A stretch of DNA of 64,000 nucleotides from Microtetraspora niveoalba (GTDB lineage: Bacteria > Actinomycetota > Actinomycetes > Streptosporangiales > Streptosporangiaceae). This document shows, piece after piece, positions 1-8,272 of this stretch. The translations under genes were made by a program, and so were the position numbers. The first letter of the stretch is position 1. Each line of letters opens with the position of its first letter. The notes beneath the pieces are model-generated. The model was not told the origin of the DNA. It saw only the letters and a list, made by a program, of their open reading frames with translations, and made no database searches. Location: positions 60,462-124,461 of the forward strand of contig NZ_BBYM01000029.1 in NCBI RefSeq assembly GCF_001570405.1, in the 5' to 3' direction.

Positions 1-1
1 G

Positions 2-325
2 TTCTCCTCCCGTACGGCGGATGATCCGGTTTCCTTCACCCGCCCGGGCGTGTACGGCCGGGAGCACATGGAGGTGTCCGACTGCGAGCAGCCGCAGATC
101 GCGGCGACCATGAACGTGCGGTGTGAGCGGCACATGGTTCACCACGACCCCGCCCGGGTCCTGACGGATCTGACCGCCAAGAAGCACCGTCTCAAATATC
201 TCGCTCACGTCGTCGGCGGGAGCTGGGTGGATGTCGGGGAGCACGCACAGGCGGAGCATCTCCTGCGTCTTGAGGCCGCCGCCTATGACTGGCATTCGGA
301 CTACCGCCCGGAGTGGCGTGACTGA
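2..325 (+). CDS. DUF6221-like protein, 5' end outside window
   Basis: The reading frame is open from the first complete codon and ends in YRPEWRD. It aligns along its whole visible length with the complete minus-strand copy at 2999-3403: both share HDPA(R/H)VLTDL, RLKYLAHV and GGSWVD near the middle and HAQAEHLLRLEAAAYDWH near the C terminus. The visible part is 107 residues, so only about 25 N-terminal residues should be missing. The family is known from actinomycete chromosomes, phages and integrative elements and has no assigned function. Two copies and one relic lie within 8 kb, each near integrase material, which suggests a passenger gene of mobile elements. The internal ATG at base 50 is not the true start, because homology continues upstream of it. 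Confidence 0.8.
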   Translation, partial: FSSRTADDPVSFTRPGVYGREHMEVSDCEQPQIAATMNVRCERHMVHHDPARVLTDLTAKKHRLKYLAHVVGGSWVDVGEHAQAEHLLRLEAAAYDWHSDYRPEWRD

Positions 326-626
326 ACGCTCCGCGTTGCCCGCCGGAGGCGCATCCGCCGCGGTGCTGTTCACGCTTGGGGGCCGTCGGGCTAGCCGCGC
401 CCTCGGCGCACGAGGAAGACGACGAAGACGAAAAGGCCCGTCGAGATCAGGCCATGGACGGCGGCGCGAACCGTGCGTGGGCGCTTGACTCACGGGGCTC
501 GGCCTCCGGGCCGAGAACGTCCTGAAAGAGATGCCGATTCCCGGTGACGCGGCGTTCGCGCGGAAAACGTTCCGGGGGGTGCGGCCGACGTTCGGAGAAC
601 ACCTTCGTCACGCTTGTCGAGGCGGC

Positions 627-659
627 GGACGGCACGCGCCCGTTTCGCGCGTGCCGTCC
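627..659 (-). terminator. Hairpin downstream of the DUF2795 gene
   Basis: Perfect 12-bp inverted repeat (ggacggcacgcg at 627-638, complement at 648-659) with a 9-nt loop, 46 nt past the minus-strand stop at 706. It has no clear U-tract, as is usual for actinomycete terminators. The rest of 326-705 holds no convincing gene. Confidence 0.6.
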
Positions 660-705
660 CCCGCCGTGCGCCCGCCTGGGCGAGCGATCGGACGACCAGG
701 GATCG

Positions 706-903
706 TCAGTCGAGATCGGCGACCGCCTTGCTCACCGCGTTCGGGCCGTCGTACTCCCGGTCCGGGATCTTCTCCAAGGCGCTGACGACTTCCTTCTTGG
801 CGCCGTGGTCCCGGGCGGCCTTCACCAGGTCGGACTGCTTCGCCGGGTAGTCCACGCCCTTCAGGTCCTTCTGAAGCTGGATCGGGTTCGGCTTGTTCGC
901 CAT
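706..903 (-). CDS. DUF2795 domain protein
   Basis: A 65-aa protein starting MANKPNPIQLQKDL, with GVDYPA and the end pattern ALEKIPDREYDGPNAVSKA. The DUF2795 family is short (60-130 aa) and marked by a -GV-YPA-K-DL motif and a downstream (L)P-(R/E)-Y-(D/N)- segment, both present here. The ATG is preceded by a strong ribosome-binding site (ggaggaggacggc). The fold is a small helical domain of unknown function, common as a single gene in actinomycetes. It stands alone, with the lipoprotein gene upstream on the same strand ending 61 nt away and a hairpin just downstream. Confidence 0.85.
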   Translation of the reverse strand: MANKPNPIQLQKDLKGVDYPAKQSDLVKAARDHGAKKEVVSALEKIPDREYDGPNAVSKAVADLD

Positions 904-964
904 GCCGTCCTCCTCCGTTCCGGTCGTCGGATGGCTCCGGACCGCCTACCCGAGCAGGTCCTCC

Positions 965-2095
965 TCAACCTCCGGCCCGCTGGGTCAGCCCGGCGGCGAG
1001 GCAGGCCGTACGGAGATGCGGCGGCGCGCAGATCTCGGTCGCGGTCCAGTAACCGTCCTTGACCACCGTGTCCTTGATGGTGCCCCTGTCGACCACGACG
1101 GGCGCGATCATCGTGGCCGGGATCGAGGCGACCGTGCCGTTGGAGAGCGTCGTCGTCCCGGACACCGTCCTGCCCACGCCGAGATCCACGGCGATCCGGG
1201 CCGCGCTCCGCGCCACCGACCTGATCGGAAGGTAGACGGTCATCGTCTGCGCGCCCAGCAGGATCCTTCGCAGCGCCTCGAGCTCGGCGCCGCGCCCGGT
1301 GAGCGGTGTGCCGGGCGTGGCGCCGGCGTTCCGCAGGATGGTGGCGATGCCTCCCGCCATGGCGTCGCTGGCGGCGTACACGCCGATCACCCTGTCGGGG
1401 CCGAGCGCGGTGAACGCGCCGTGCACCGCCTCCCCGGCCCGAGCCGGGCTCCAGCCCGGAGCGTCGTACTCCCTGCCGATCGTCACCTGCCCGTCCAGGA
1501 CCTGGTGCGCCCCCTTCTTGAGGTCGCCCGCGTGCTGGTCGGCCGGTGAGCCGTTGACCATCACGATCTCGCCGCGCCGGAGATCGCCCCCGATCCTGAT
1601 CGCGTCCAGCAGGGAACGGCCCTGCATCCTGCCCGCCTGGATGTTGTCGAACGAGGTGTAGGCGTCCACCGGGCCGCCGGCGAGCCGGTCGTACGCGACG
1701 ACCCGCGCCCCCTGGTTCTTGGCCAGGGCCACCCAGTCCGACACGCCCTTGGGGTCCACCGCGTCGAGGATCAGCACTTTCACGCCCGCCGAGAGCATCG
1801 AGGCGAGTTGCCGCGACTGCCGCTGCGGGTCTCCGCCGGCGTTGCCGTACACCACCTCGCATTTCGGGCACAGGGCGGCGACCTGCCGGACGATGTACGG
1901 CCGGTCGAACTTCTCGTAGCGGGGCGTCCGTGTGTCCGGCAGCAGCAGGCCGATCGGGAAACCCTCACTCAGCGAGCCGACGGCGACGTTGGAGGGATCC
2001 CCTCCCGGCCGCCAGGCCGTACCGCACGATTCCAGACCCATGAGAACGACGACCACGACCCCCGGCATGAGCCGGCGAACCAGATTTCTGCCCAC
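965..2095 (-). CDS. Sugar-binding lipoprotein (XylF/RbsB-type periplasmic binding protein)
   Basis: A 376-aa protein with a GTG start preceded by gaaggggtttcgcc. Residues 1-24 are a type II signal peptide: Arg-rich N terminus, hydrophobic VVVVVLMG stretch and lipobox LESC with Cys24. The mature part has the two-lobed periplasmic-binding-protein pattern: a start like PIGLLLPDTRTPRYEKFD, then VLILDAVDP (about 110), VVAYDRLA (about 133), YTSFDN, GEIVMVNGSPAD and VIGVYAASDAMAGGI. Family-wide, such proteins deliver xylose, ribose or similar sugars to an ABC importer. No permease or ATPase lies beside it, so it is an orphan here and may instead be a sensor input or use a distant transporter. The substrate cannot be named from sequence alone. 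Confidence 0.85.
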   Translation of the reverse strand: MGRNLVRRLMPGVVVVVLMGLESCGTAWRPGGDPSNVAVGSLSEGFPIGLLLPDTRTPRYEKFDRPYIVRQVAALCPKCEVVYGNAGGDPQRQSRQLASMLSAGVKVLILDAVDPKGVSDWVALAKNQGARVVAYDRLAGGPVDAYTSFDNIQAGRMQGRSLLDAIRIGGDLRRGEIVMVNGSPADQHAGDLKKGAHQVLDGQVTIGREYDAPGWSPARAGEAVHGAFTALGPDRVIGVYAASDAMAGGIATILRNAGATPGTPLTGRGAELEALRRILLGAQTMTVYLPIRSVARSAARIAVDLGVGRTVSGTTTLSNGTVASIPATMIAPVVVDRGTIKDTVVKDGYWTATEICAPPHLRTACLAAGLTQRAGG

Positions 2096-2348
2096 GGCGA
2101 AACCCCTTCAGCCTGTTCGGCCCTGCCGTACCCGGACATCATGGACATAACGCCTGATCGTGGACGGCGTGGAGCCGTTCTTTGCGACCGCCGTACCGGG
2201 CACCGGACAGGCCATGAACAGGAACGGGGGCCTTCCCGCCCCGTGGACCGTTCCCGAAGAGGGCGTCCCGGGCTCCGCTTCCGGCCCGATTTTCGGTGTG
2301 ATCCGCTGATCCGCTGAGGCACTAAGTTGTGAGAGACTCCACCATTGC

Positions 2349-2422
2349 GGGGCGGTAGCTCAGCCGGTCAGAGCATCGGACTCATAATCCGTGGGTCGTG
2401 GGTTCAAGTCCCACCCGCCCTA
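2349..2422 (+). tRNA. tRNA with CAT anticodon (elongator Met or Ile2)
   Basis: Cloverleaf by eye: acceptor 2349-2355 (ggggcgg) pairs with 2415-2421 with a terminal G-U; D-arm gctc/gagc; anticodon stem tcgga/tccgt with loop ctcataa (anticodon CAT); T-arm gtggg/cccac with loop ttcaagt; discriminator A at 2422; no encoded CCA. The D-stem and acceptor exclude initiator tRNA. CAT can be elongator Met or, after lysidine modification by TilS, Ile2; these cannot be separated confidently here. Integrase relics lie downstream, so its 3' end is a plausible attachment site. Confidence 0.9.
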
Positions 2423-2998
2423 CTCAGTTTGATCAGTGAATATGGCTTCTGACCTGCGATTTCTCGATGCGCGCCGATCTCGGCCCGAGAAGCAGGCTCC
2501 TGTTGGTTGCTCGTTGTTTGCTCGCGTGTACGTCGCCGGGAAGCTCAACCAGCGGACTTTCACGGGCACCGGGCGTGCTCCGGGCACACGGTAGATCACC
2601 CAGAGATCGATCTTCAGGTCAGACCAATGTGACGATCAAGACAAGGCCACAACCGAACGCCCCACAGGGCTCCTCTGCCCGGTTATGGCATTCCGGCGGT
2701 CACGGACGTTCCAAATGCGCCGACTCCGACAAATAGGCGAAATCCCGGCAGTTGAGGCTCGTAATTCGGCAACCAGCGGACGAATAATCTGCTGGTTGCT
2801 GCGGCTCCTCCATCCGGAGGCTCCGCTGGTCCAGGGACGTGGCGGCGCGCAACAGACGCGCACGCCGAGGCCGATGAGGTTCACCTCTGCAGTACCTGCG
2901 TGCCGGGCCTGGACCTGCCCGCCGCCGCTTCAATGTCAGGATTCCGGGCGGTGGCCGAGCACCGCATGGACGACGTCGTTCCTGTCTCGGAGAGTGCT
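2423..2998. other. Gene-poor stretch 3' of the tRNA
   Basis: No reading frame here has a recognisable product, a good ribosome-binding site or similarity to the rest of the window. It separates the tRNA from the DUF6221 gene and integrase relics and may be the scarred end of a former integrated element. Confidence 0.4.
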
Positions 2999-3403
2999 TC
3001 AGGGGCGCCATTCCGGGCGGTAGTCCTCGTGCCAGTCGTAGGCGGCGGCCTCCAGACGTAGCAGGTGCTCGGCCTGGGCGTGCTCCCCCGCATCGACCCA
3101 GCTCCCGCCGGCCACATGCGCCAGATACTTCAAACGGTCCTGCTTGGCGGCCAGATCGGTCAGGACGTGGGCCGGGTCGTTGTGCACGATGTGCCGCTCA
3201 TACGCAGCGTCCAGGGTGACCGTGATCCGCGGCTGGGCACAATCGGGCACCTCCACGCGCTGGTGGCCATACACGCCCTGACGCGAGAAGGACCTCGGAT
3301 CGTCGCTCACACGGGACGGGAACCAGCGGCCCGGCTCGCACATTCCGGCGATCCGCCAGGACTCGTCGATGCGAGCCTGAACGAACGCGATCAGGTCATC
3401 CAT
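2999..3403 (-). CDS. DUF6221 family protein
   Basis: A 134-aa protein starting MDDLIAFVQARIDESW and ending YRPEWRP. I chose the ATG at 3403 over the GTG seven codons upstream because the relic at 7870-7908 preserves exactly MDDLIAFVQARI as the gene start. It has HDPAHVLTDL, RLKYLAHV and HAQAEHLLRLEAAAYDWH, shared with the truncated copy at 2-325. Function is unknown; the family is predicted soluble and alpha-helical. It sits immediately beside decayed integrase sequence on the same strand, the arrangement also hinted at next to the intact integrase at 8273-9916, so it probably travelled with that integrase type. Confidence 0.85.
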   Translation of the reverse strand: MDDLIAFVQARIDESWRIAGMCEPGRWFPSRVSDDPRSFSRQGVYGHQRVEVPDCAQPRITVTLDAAYERHIVHNDPAHVLTDLAAKQDRLKYLAHVAGGSWVDAGEHAQAEHLLRLEAAAYDWHEDYRPEWRP

Positions 3404-3495
3404 CGGGGACTCGGACCTCATCACTCATGGGGAGAGTTACGCCATCCATCATGAGCCCGAACTCTCCGACCTGTACTGGCATTCGGCGAACCGCC

Positions 3496-3655
3496 TCATG
3501 GTCGGGTACAACAGACAGCCGCACCGTCGTCCCCCTCCGCCCTGCACTTTCCTGCTTGCCCCCGGACCGTTGTCGGTCTGGATGATCGGGCGGCGACGGG
3601 CCGGATTCGGCGTGGCCAGGAGCGCAGCGGTGGATTCGGCGGCCGCCCGACTCTC
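3496..3655 (-). pseudogene. Relic of tyrosine integrase C terminus (same type as 8273-9916)
   Basis: Reading on the minus strand, a frame containing RAAAESTAALLAT matches the intact integrase tail RAAAESTAALLAT exactly, and a second frame contains VRLSVVPDHEA against VRLSVVPDL at the intact C terminus. The DNA is also similar (ggtcgggtac-acagacagcc against ggtcgggcac-acggatagcc). The two pieces lie in different frames and the catalytic domain is absent, so this is a decayed end of a related integrase gene. Confidence 0.75.
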
Positions 3656-3660
3656 GTACC

Positions 3661-3933
3661 GGCGAACCGAAGAGATCTTCAAGGAGAACATTTGGCTCCT
3701 GGCCAACCCGCTCGCCTCGCCCGAGGACATCGAGGAGCTGGGCGGCTGGACCCTGCACCGGTTTCGCCACAGCGCTGACCCACGACACTGAGGACGACGG
3801 CACCTTCACCCCGATGCCGCTGGCCCGTTCCCGCCACACCTCCGTCCATTCCCTGGAGCGGTACGACCGCCCCGACGTCGAGGCGGACGCGGGCCCGGCA
3901 CGTTCGCGCGGGAGTGTCAAGAAGAAAAGATGA
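3661..3933 (+). pseudogene. Relic of a second tyrosine integrase (C-terminal catalytic part)
   Basis: A plus-strand frame reads EELGGWTLHRFRHSA. After a one-base shift near 3775 the next frame continues LTHDTEDDGTFTPMPLARSR, then SVHSLERYDRP, ending at a stop at 3931-3933. This is the HxxR box and the terminal tyrosine helix of an actinomycete phage-type integrase, where (R/H)SLERY(A/D)RP is characteristic. Everything upstream of the HxxR box is missing. It points in the opposite direction to, and differs from, the relic at 3496-3655, so two unrelated integration events left debris here. Confidence 0.75.
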
Positions 3934-3951
3934 CCGTACAGTCCCACCGGA

Positions 3952-5433
3952 TCAGGCTGATGTGGGTGTCTTGGCGGCCTGTTCCCGGCGGGCTTGGGCG
4001 AGTTGGTGGGGGTACAGGGTGCGAAACAGTGCGGCGTAGGTCAGGCCTCCGATGAGGGGTCCGACGAGGGCGGATAGGTCGGCGCCGTTCAGGGCGGCGG
4101 CGATGGGGCTTGTGTACATGGAGTTCAAGCTCAGCAGCGCGGCGGTGGTGCCCAGCGCCTGGGCGATCAGACCGGCGGAGTTGATGCCGCGGTGGTACCA
4201 GTAGGCGCTGGTGGGTGTTTCGTTGTGCAGTCCGGGCCCCGGGTAGTGGTTGCGGCGCATGATCACGTCGACGGCGCTGATGGCCAGTCCGGGGCCGAGG
4301 AGGGCGACGGTGAGTTCGAGGATGTTGTTCAGCGCGTCGAGGAAGTCGGTGATGAACAGGGCGTAGGCGGTGATGGCGGTGGCGGCCAGGCCGTCGAGCA
4401 GGGCGGCGGCCCATTGGCCGATCCGCACGCCGGTGGCCTGCAGCGCGAGGGCGGAGCTGTAGGTGGTGAGGATGTTGTTGGCGACCGAGCCGATGACGAT
4501 GGCCAGCAGGAACAGCGGGTAGAACCAGCCGGGCACGATCGATTTCAGGGACGTCTGGGGGTCGGTCATGTCGACGGCGGTGCCGGCCAGCACGCCGACC
4601 GCGCTGAGCGCGACGCAGGGGACGAATCCGCCGAGCGTCGTCCATCCGGCGACCGCGCGGGGGGATGCGTCGGCGGGGAGGTAGCGGGCGTAGTCGGCGC
4701 CGCTGCCCCAGGACAACGGGACCGACACCATGATCGTGAATCCCAGCAGGAGGGTGGCGGCCAGGTCCGTTCCGTGCAGTGCGCCCTCGGGGCCGCGGCC
4801 GGGGTCGGCGTGCCCGAAGACGAAGCCGGCCAGCACGGTCAGGCAGATGGCGAGCGCGGCGGTGAACAGCGGGCTGAGCCGGACGATGAGGCCGTGGCCG
4901 TAGATGCTGACCAGCAAGGTGCCGCCCGCGAGCACGGCGACGACGGCTGCCTGGACCGCGGTGGTGACGGTCACGCCGAGGTGGTCGAGCAGGGCGAACC
5001 CGGAGAGGGAGCCCATGCCGAGGTTGATCGCGGCGTACGCCACGCACACCGCCCAGTTCGTGACGATGACCCCTACGCGGTTGCCGCGTATGCCGTAGGT
5101 CGCGCGCGTGAGCACGCTGCACGGCGTCCCGGACACCGGCCCGGAGACGGCAAGGATGCCGTTGAACACCCAGAACAGATTTCCCAGCAAGATCACCGCC
5201 AGGCTCTGCCATATGTCGAGGCCGAGCAGGACGAGGGAGCCGCCCAGGACGATGGACAGGTAGTTCACGTTGGCGCCGGCCCAGACGAAGAACATGTCGC
5301 GGGGACGACCGTAGCGCTCGTGCTCGGGGATGTGGTCGATGCCGTAGGTCTCGATATGGGTGGCGCGGGCTACCGGTGCCACCGCGTCGGCGGGGTGTTC
5401 GGCTGCGGTGCCGGCGGATTCGGACGTGGTCAC
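3952..5433 (-). CDS. NCS1-family (cytosine/purine-type) permease
   Basis: A 493-aa membrane protein. The GTG start at 5433 is preceded by ggag and follows from where NCS1 similarity begins (HIETYGIDHIPEHERYG). About 12 hydrophobic segments can be read, with characteristic family stretches such as FFVWAGANVNYLSIVLGGSL (TM1), SVPLSWGSGADYARYLP and GPGLAISAVD. NCS1 proteins are Na+- or H+-coupled importers of nucleobases, hydantoins or related compounds. It lies 152 nt downstream of an agmatinase-family gene on the same strand, so the pair probably takes up and hydrolyses one guanidino- or ureido-type compound. The true substrate is unknown; codB-like is a family label only. Confidence 0.9.
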   Translation of the reverse strand: MTTSESAGTAAEHPADAVAPVARATHIETYGIDHIPEHERYGRPRDMFFVWAGANVNYLSIVLGGSLVLLGLDIWQSLAVILLGNLFWVFNGILAVSGPVSGTPCSVLTRATYGIRGNRVGVIVTNWAVCVAYAAINLGMGSLSGFALLDHLGVTVTTAVQAAVVAVLAGGTLLVSIYGHGLIVRLSPLFTAALAICLTVLAGFVFGHADPGRGPEGALHGTDLAATLLLGFTIMVSVPLSWGSGADYARYLPADASPRAVAGWTTLGGFVPCVALSAVGVLAGTAVDMTDPQTSLKSIVPGWFYPLFLLAIVIGSVANNILTTYSSALALQATGVRIGQWAAALLDGLAATAITAYALFITDFLDALNNILELTVALLGPGLAISAVDVIMRRNHYPGPGLHNETPTSAYWYHRGINSAGLIAQALGTTAALLSLNSMYTSPIAAALNGADLSALVGPLIGGLTYAALFRTLYPHQLAQARREQAAKTPTSA

Positions 5434-5585
5434 AAGCGGCACTCCAGGCTTGGGAGGTGAACAGGCGGGAGAAACCGGGCGGAACGCGGGATGAGGTGGG
5501 GATGGGGCGCGGCGCGGTGCAGCCCCCGTGCTGCCGACACCGGGGCGGCCGGGGCATGAGGTGCGCCGTCCGGCCGCCCGGGTGC

Positions 5586-6602
5586 TCAGTGGGTCGCGGT
5601 GCCGCGTCCGTCGAGCAGCGGCCGGGCCGGCTGCCAGGTGTCGCCGCGGCGGCGTGCCGCCATACCCGACAGCGCTTCGAGCACGATGCGGTTGCCGAGC
5701 ATCGCGGTGATGTCCGCGTGGTCGTACGGCGGGGAGACCTCGACGACGTCCATGCCGACGATGGGCAGTTCGAACGCCAGGCGGCGTACGGTGTCCAGCA
5801 GTTGCCGGGAGGTCAGTCCGCCGGGCTCGGGGGTGCCGGTGCCCGGGGCCATGCCCGGGTCGACCACGTCGACGTCCACGGACAGGAACACTCCGTCGCA
5901 GTCGTCGAGCGCGATTCCCATGGCCTCGTCCACGCACTCCTGCAGGCCGCGGGTGACGATCTCGCTCATCTCGTACGAGCGCATGCGCTGGTCGGCCATC
6001 CAGTCCAGCGTTTCCGGATCCGGCCAGTAGCCGCGCAGGCCCATCTGCAGGAACCGGTCCCCGCGGACGGCGCCGGACTCCAGCAGGCGGCGCATCGGCT
6101 GTCCGTGGCCGTGCAGGTGGCCGAACTCGATGTGCGCGGTGTCGGCGTGCGCGTCGAAGTGGATGACTGAGATTCGGCCCATCCCGTGGTGCCGGGCGAC
6201 GCCGGTGATGTCCGGCAGCGCGATGGTGTGGTCGCCGCCCAGCACGATCGGGATCGCGCCTGAGGCGGCGATCGTCGCCACGGCCTCCTCGATCGCGGCG
6301 ATGCTGCCCTCGATGTCGCCGGCGAACATCTCCACGTCGCCGGCGTCCACCACCCGCAGGTCCCGCAGCGCGTCCACGCGCATCGGCAACGAAGGGCGTG
6401 ACCCGTCATGGGCGTTGTAGTCGGTCGACCGCATCGCCGACGGGCCGAACCGGGTGCCTGGCCGGTGGCTCACGCCCCCGTCGAACGGGGCGCCGACGAT
6501 CACCACGTCGGCGTCCCGGTAAGTGGCGGGGTCGTCGAGTGTGCAGGGATCGACTCCGAGAAATGTGATGTCGGGGCCGAACATCGCTCCGTAGCGGCTC
6601 AT
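5586..6602 (-). CDS. Agmatinase/arginase-family ureohydrolase
   Basis: A 338-aa protein with gaggagaaccc before the ATG. The binuclear Mn-site ligands are all visible: GGDHT (His125), DAHADT (Asp150, His152, Asp154) and SVDVDVVDP (Asp243, Asp245), followed by the substrate loop APGTGTPEPGG. The family hydrolyses guanidino compounds to urea plus an amine; length and motifs fit agmatinase, guanidinobutyrase or guanidinopropionase, which cannot be separated from motifs. It is the first gene of an operon with the NCS1 permease and is divergent from the TetR gene at 6705, with two palindromic operators between them. Regulation by that TetR protein in response to the substrate or product is likely. 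Confidence 0.88.
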   Translation of the reverse strand: MSRYGAMFGPDITFLGVDPCTLDDPATYRDADVVIVGAPFDGGVSHRPGTRFGPSAMRSTDYNAHDGSRPSLPMRVDALRDLRVVDAGDVEMFAGDIEGSIAAIEEAVATIAASGAIPIVLGGDHTIALPDITGVARHHGMGRISVIHFDAHADTAHIEFGHLHGHGQPMRRLLESGAVRGDRFLQMGLRGYWPDPETLDWMADQRMRSYEMSEIVTRGLQECVDEAMGIALDDCDGVFLSVDVDVVDPGMAPGTGTPEPGGLTSRQLLDTVRRLAFELPIVGMDVVEVSPPYDHADITAMLGNRIVLEALSGMAARRRGDTWQPARPLLDGRGTATH

Positions 6603-6622
6603 GGGTTCTCCTCAAACAAGCT

Positions 6623-6640
6623 CCTGATGTTAAAGTCAGG
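6623..6640. promoter_or_regulatory. Imperfect operator palindrome
   Basis: cctgatgttaaagtcagg is an imperfect copy of the perfect palindrome at 6649. It lies 21 nt upstream of the agmatinase start, so a bound repressor would block that promoter or its start region. Centre-to-centre spacing to the second site is 26 bp. Confidence 0.75.
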
Positions 6641-6648
6641 AGAGGTGG

Positions 6649-6666
6649 CCTGACTTTAAAGTCAGG
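6649..6666. promoter_or_regulatory. Perfect operator palindrome, probable TetR site
   Basis: cctgactttaaagtcagg is an exact 18-bp palindrome and notably AT-rich at its centre in GC-rich DNA. It lies 39 bp before the TetR start in the divergent intergenic region. Size and placement fit autoregulation by the adjacent TetR protein; this is inferred. Confidence 0.85.
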
Positions 6667-6704
6667 AACCGGGTGATGGCAAGAGCTGTGACAGGATCGA
6701 AGCC

Positions 6705-7475
6705 GTGAGCGCAAGCGACCCCACCGCGCACGACGTAGACGAACCTGCGGTCACCGGCACACGAGGCGGACGGGAAGGCATCCTCCAAGCCGCCGTCGAA
6801 CTCATCGCCCGGGACGGCTTCGACGGCGTTCGCATCGCCGACATCGCCGCCCGCGCGGGAGTGTCCACCGCGCTGGTGCACTACCACTTCGCCGTCCGCG
6901 ACCGGCTGCTGACCGACGCGCTCGCGCACTCTCTCACCCGCGCCGAAGCCCGCCTGGAACGCCGCACCCACAGCTCCCACCGCGACACCCCGGCCGAGCG
7001 TCTCGCCGATCTGATCGACTTCGGGCTGCCGCTCACCCATGAAGACGTCCTCGAATGCCGCCTATGGGCCGAACTCGAGATCCGCTCCACCGGATCGAAG
7101 GAACTCGCCGCCGCCCTCACCGAACTGCGCCGCCGCATCCTGGCCCCGCTCGTCTCCGCCATCGAGGACGGCCTGCGCACCGGCGACTTCCGCGACTGCG
7201 AGCCCGGCGACGTCGCCACCGTCGCCATGGCCCTCCTCGACGGCCTGACGAGTCGGCTCCTCACCGACCCGGGCGGACCGACCCTCACCGACGCCCGCCG
7301 CCTGGCCGCGCACCAACTCACCCTCGCCGTCGGCTACAGCGGCGAACTCCCCTTTCAGCCCCTCCCCGACCCGGGAACCCCGCCGCCGCACACCCAGCCC
7401 AACCGCGCCACTCCCCGCCGCCGCCGCGCGCCGCGCACCCCCGCGCCGTCACCGGGCACACCGACCGACACGTGA
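6705..7475 (+). CDS. TetR/AcrR-family regulator
   Basis: A 256-aa protein with a GTG start. Residues about 22-68 are the TetR DNA-binding domain: GREGILQAAVELIARDGF, then VRIADIAARAGVSTALVHYH with the helix-turn-helix and the HYHF signature. The middle is the usual alpha-helical ligand-binding domain. The last 35 residues are Pro/Arg-rich and probably disordered, an unusual extension. The gene is divergent from the agmatinase-permease operon, and the 102-nt gap contains two related palindromes, so it most likely represses both directions and is released by the operon's substrate. Confidence 0.9.
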   Translation: MSASDPTAHDVDEPAVTGTRGGREGILQAAVELIARDGFDGVRIADIAARAGVSTALVHYHFAVRDRLLTDALAHSLTRAEARLERRTHSSHRDTPAERLADLIDFGLPLTHEDVLECRLWAELEIRSTGSKELAAALTELRRRILAPLVSAIEDGLRTGDFRDCEPGDVATVAMALLDGLTSRLLTDPGGPTLTDARRLAAHQLTLAVGYSGELPFQPLPDPGTPPPHTQPNRATPRRRRAPRTPAPSPGTPTDT

Positions 7476-7869
7476 AGGCCCTGTAACCGCACGATCGGGC
7501 GAGGAAGGGAGAGAGGCCTATGACGGCAGCCGCCCCGAGCTGCCGTCCAACGCCGAACGCGAGAAGCCTGCTACGAGCTGGACGACCTCGCCCAGGTGCT
7601 TCGCGGAACGGCTCGGCCTCCGGCGTATCGCCGCGGCCGGGGTCGTGACCGTCGGCCTCGTTCTGCTGTCCCTCCTGTCCGCACACTGAGAAGCCCGGGC
7701 CGCTCGCGCCGCCTGGATGGGCACCACGTGGGGTTCAGGCGGCGCTGCCGCTCTGCCCGCGACTGAGTTCCGCGGCGATCGGTAGGCCGCCGCCAGGCCG
7801 CTCAGCAGCACCGCCGCAAGCGCTCCCAGGACGGCCGGACTTTGCCGAAGGCGATGCCGACGGCGGCCA
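7476..7869. other. Gene-free stretch with a decayed membrane-peptide frame
   Basis: No complete gene is supported. One plus frame ending at a stop at 7687-7689 reads RLGLRRIAAAGVVTVGLVLL and ends LSLLSAH, like a C-terminal membrane anchor. It has no ATG and no ribosome-binding site, so it is probably a remnant. Confidence 0.4.
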
Positions 7870-7908
7870 GCGGATACGAGCCTGCACGAACGCGATCAGG
7901 TCATCCAT
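7870..7908 (-). pseudogene. DUF6221 start remnant
   Basis: About 45 bp around here are nearly identical to the start region of the DUF6221 gene at 2999-3403 (cgaacgcgatcaggtcatcc in both on the plus strand). It encodes MDDLIAFVQARI and then departs into unrelated sequence. It shows that the integrase at 8273 once had the same DUF6221 neighbour as the relic integrase at 3.5 kb. Confidence 0.75.
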
Positions 7909-8211
7909 CGAGGACTCGACCTCGGCGTGTAGTCGCAATCCCGGAAACACCTCTCCCGGGCGTGAAGGAACCGTCATACCGGCGGCCACCACACAGAGAA
8001 GCCTTCCATCAGCGATGGCCAATTGCCATTCCAACTCCGCCCGGACCGGCAGCCGGACAGCCGCCCGGATGTAACGATCGCACCTCCCACAGAACCTCGG
8101 CGACCGGAATGAGCTCAACATCGAGGATCCACCTCTGGAAGAAGGTGATCCACTGCGCCTTGAACGCAGGTAACTGGCCCGCCCGGTGGTCGTGGCGCCC
8201 GGTTCACAAGA

Positions 8212-8255
8212 GCGAGACAGGCTCGCTGGAGTTCTTTCCAGCGAGCCTGTCTCGC
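8212..8255 (-). terminator. 19-bp perfect hairpin after the integrase gene
   Basis: Stem 8212-8230 pairs perfectly with 8237-8255 around a 6-nt loop (gttctt), 17 nt beyond the integrase stop at 8273. The stem is long enough to end transcription from either side. Confidence 0.85.
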
Positions 8256-8272
8256 GTTTCAGAGATTCGGGA

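Noticed and set aside
4192..5460. Long plus-strand frame opposite the NCS1 permease
   Set aside because: It is the antisense of a clear membrane-protein gene; composition is Gly/Asp/Arg-rich with no motif and no ribosome-binding site.
7519..7689. Possible small membrane protein after the TetR gene
   Set aside because: The hydrophobic tail frame has no start codon or ribosome-binding site, and the ATG at 7519 lies in another frame.
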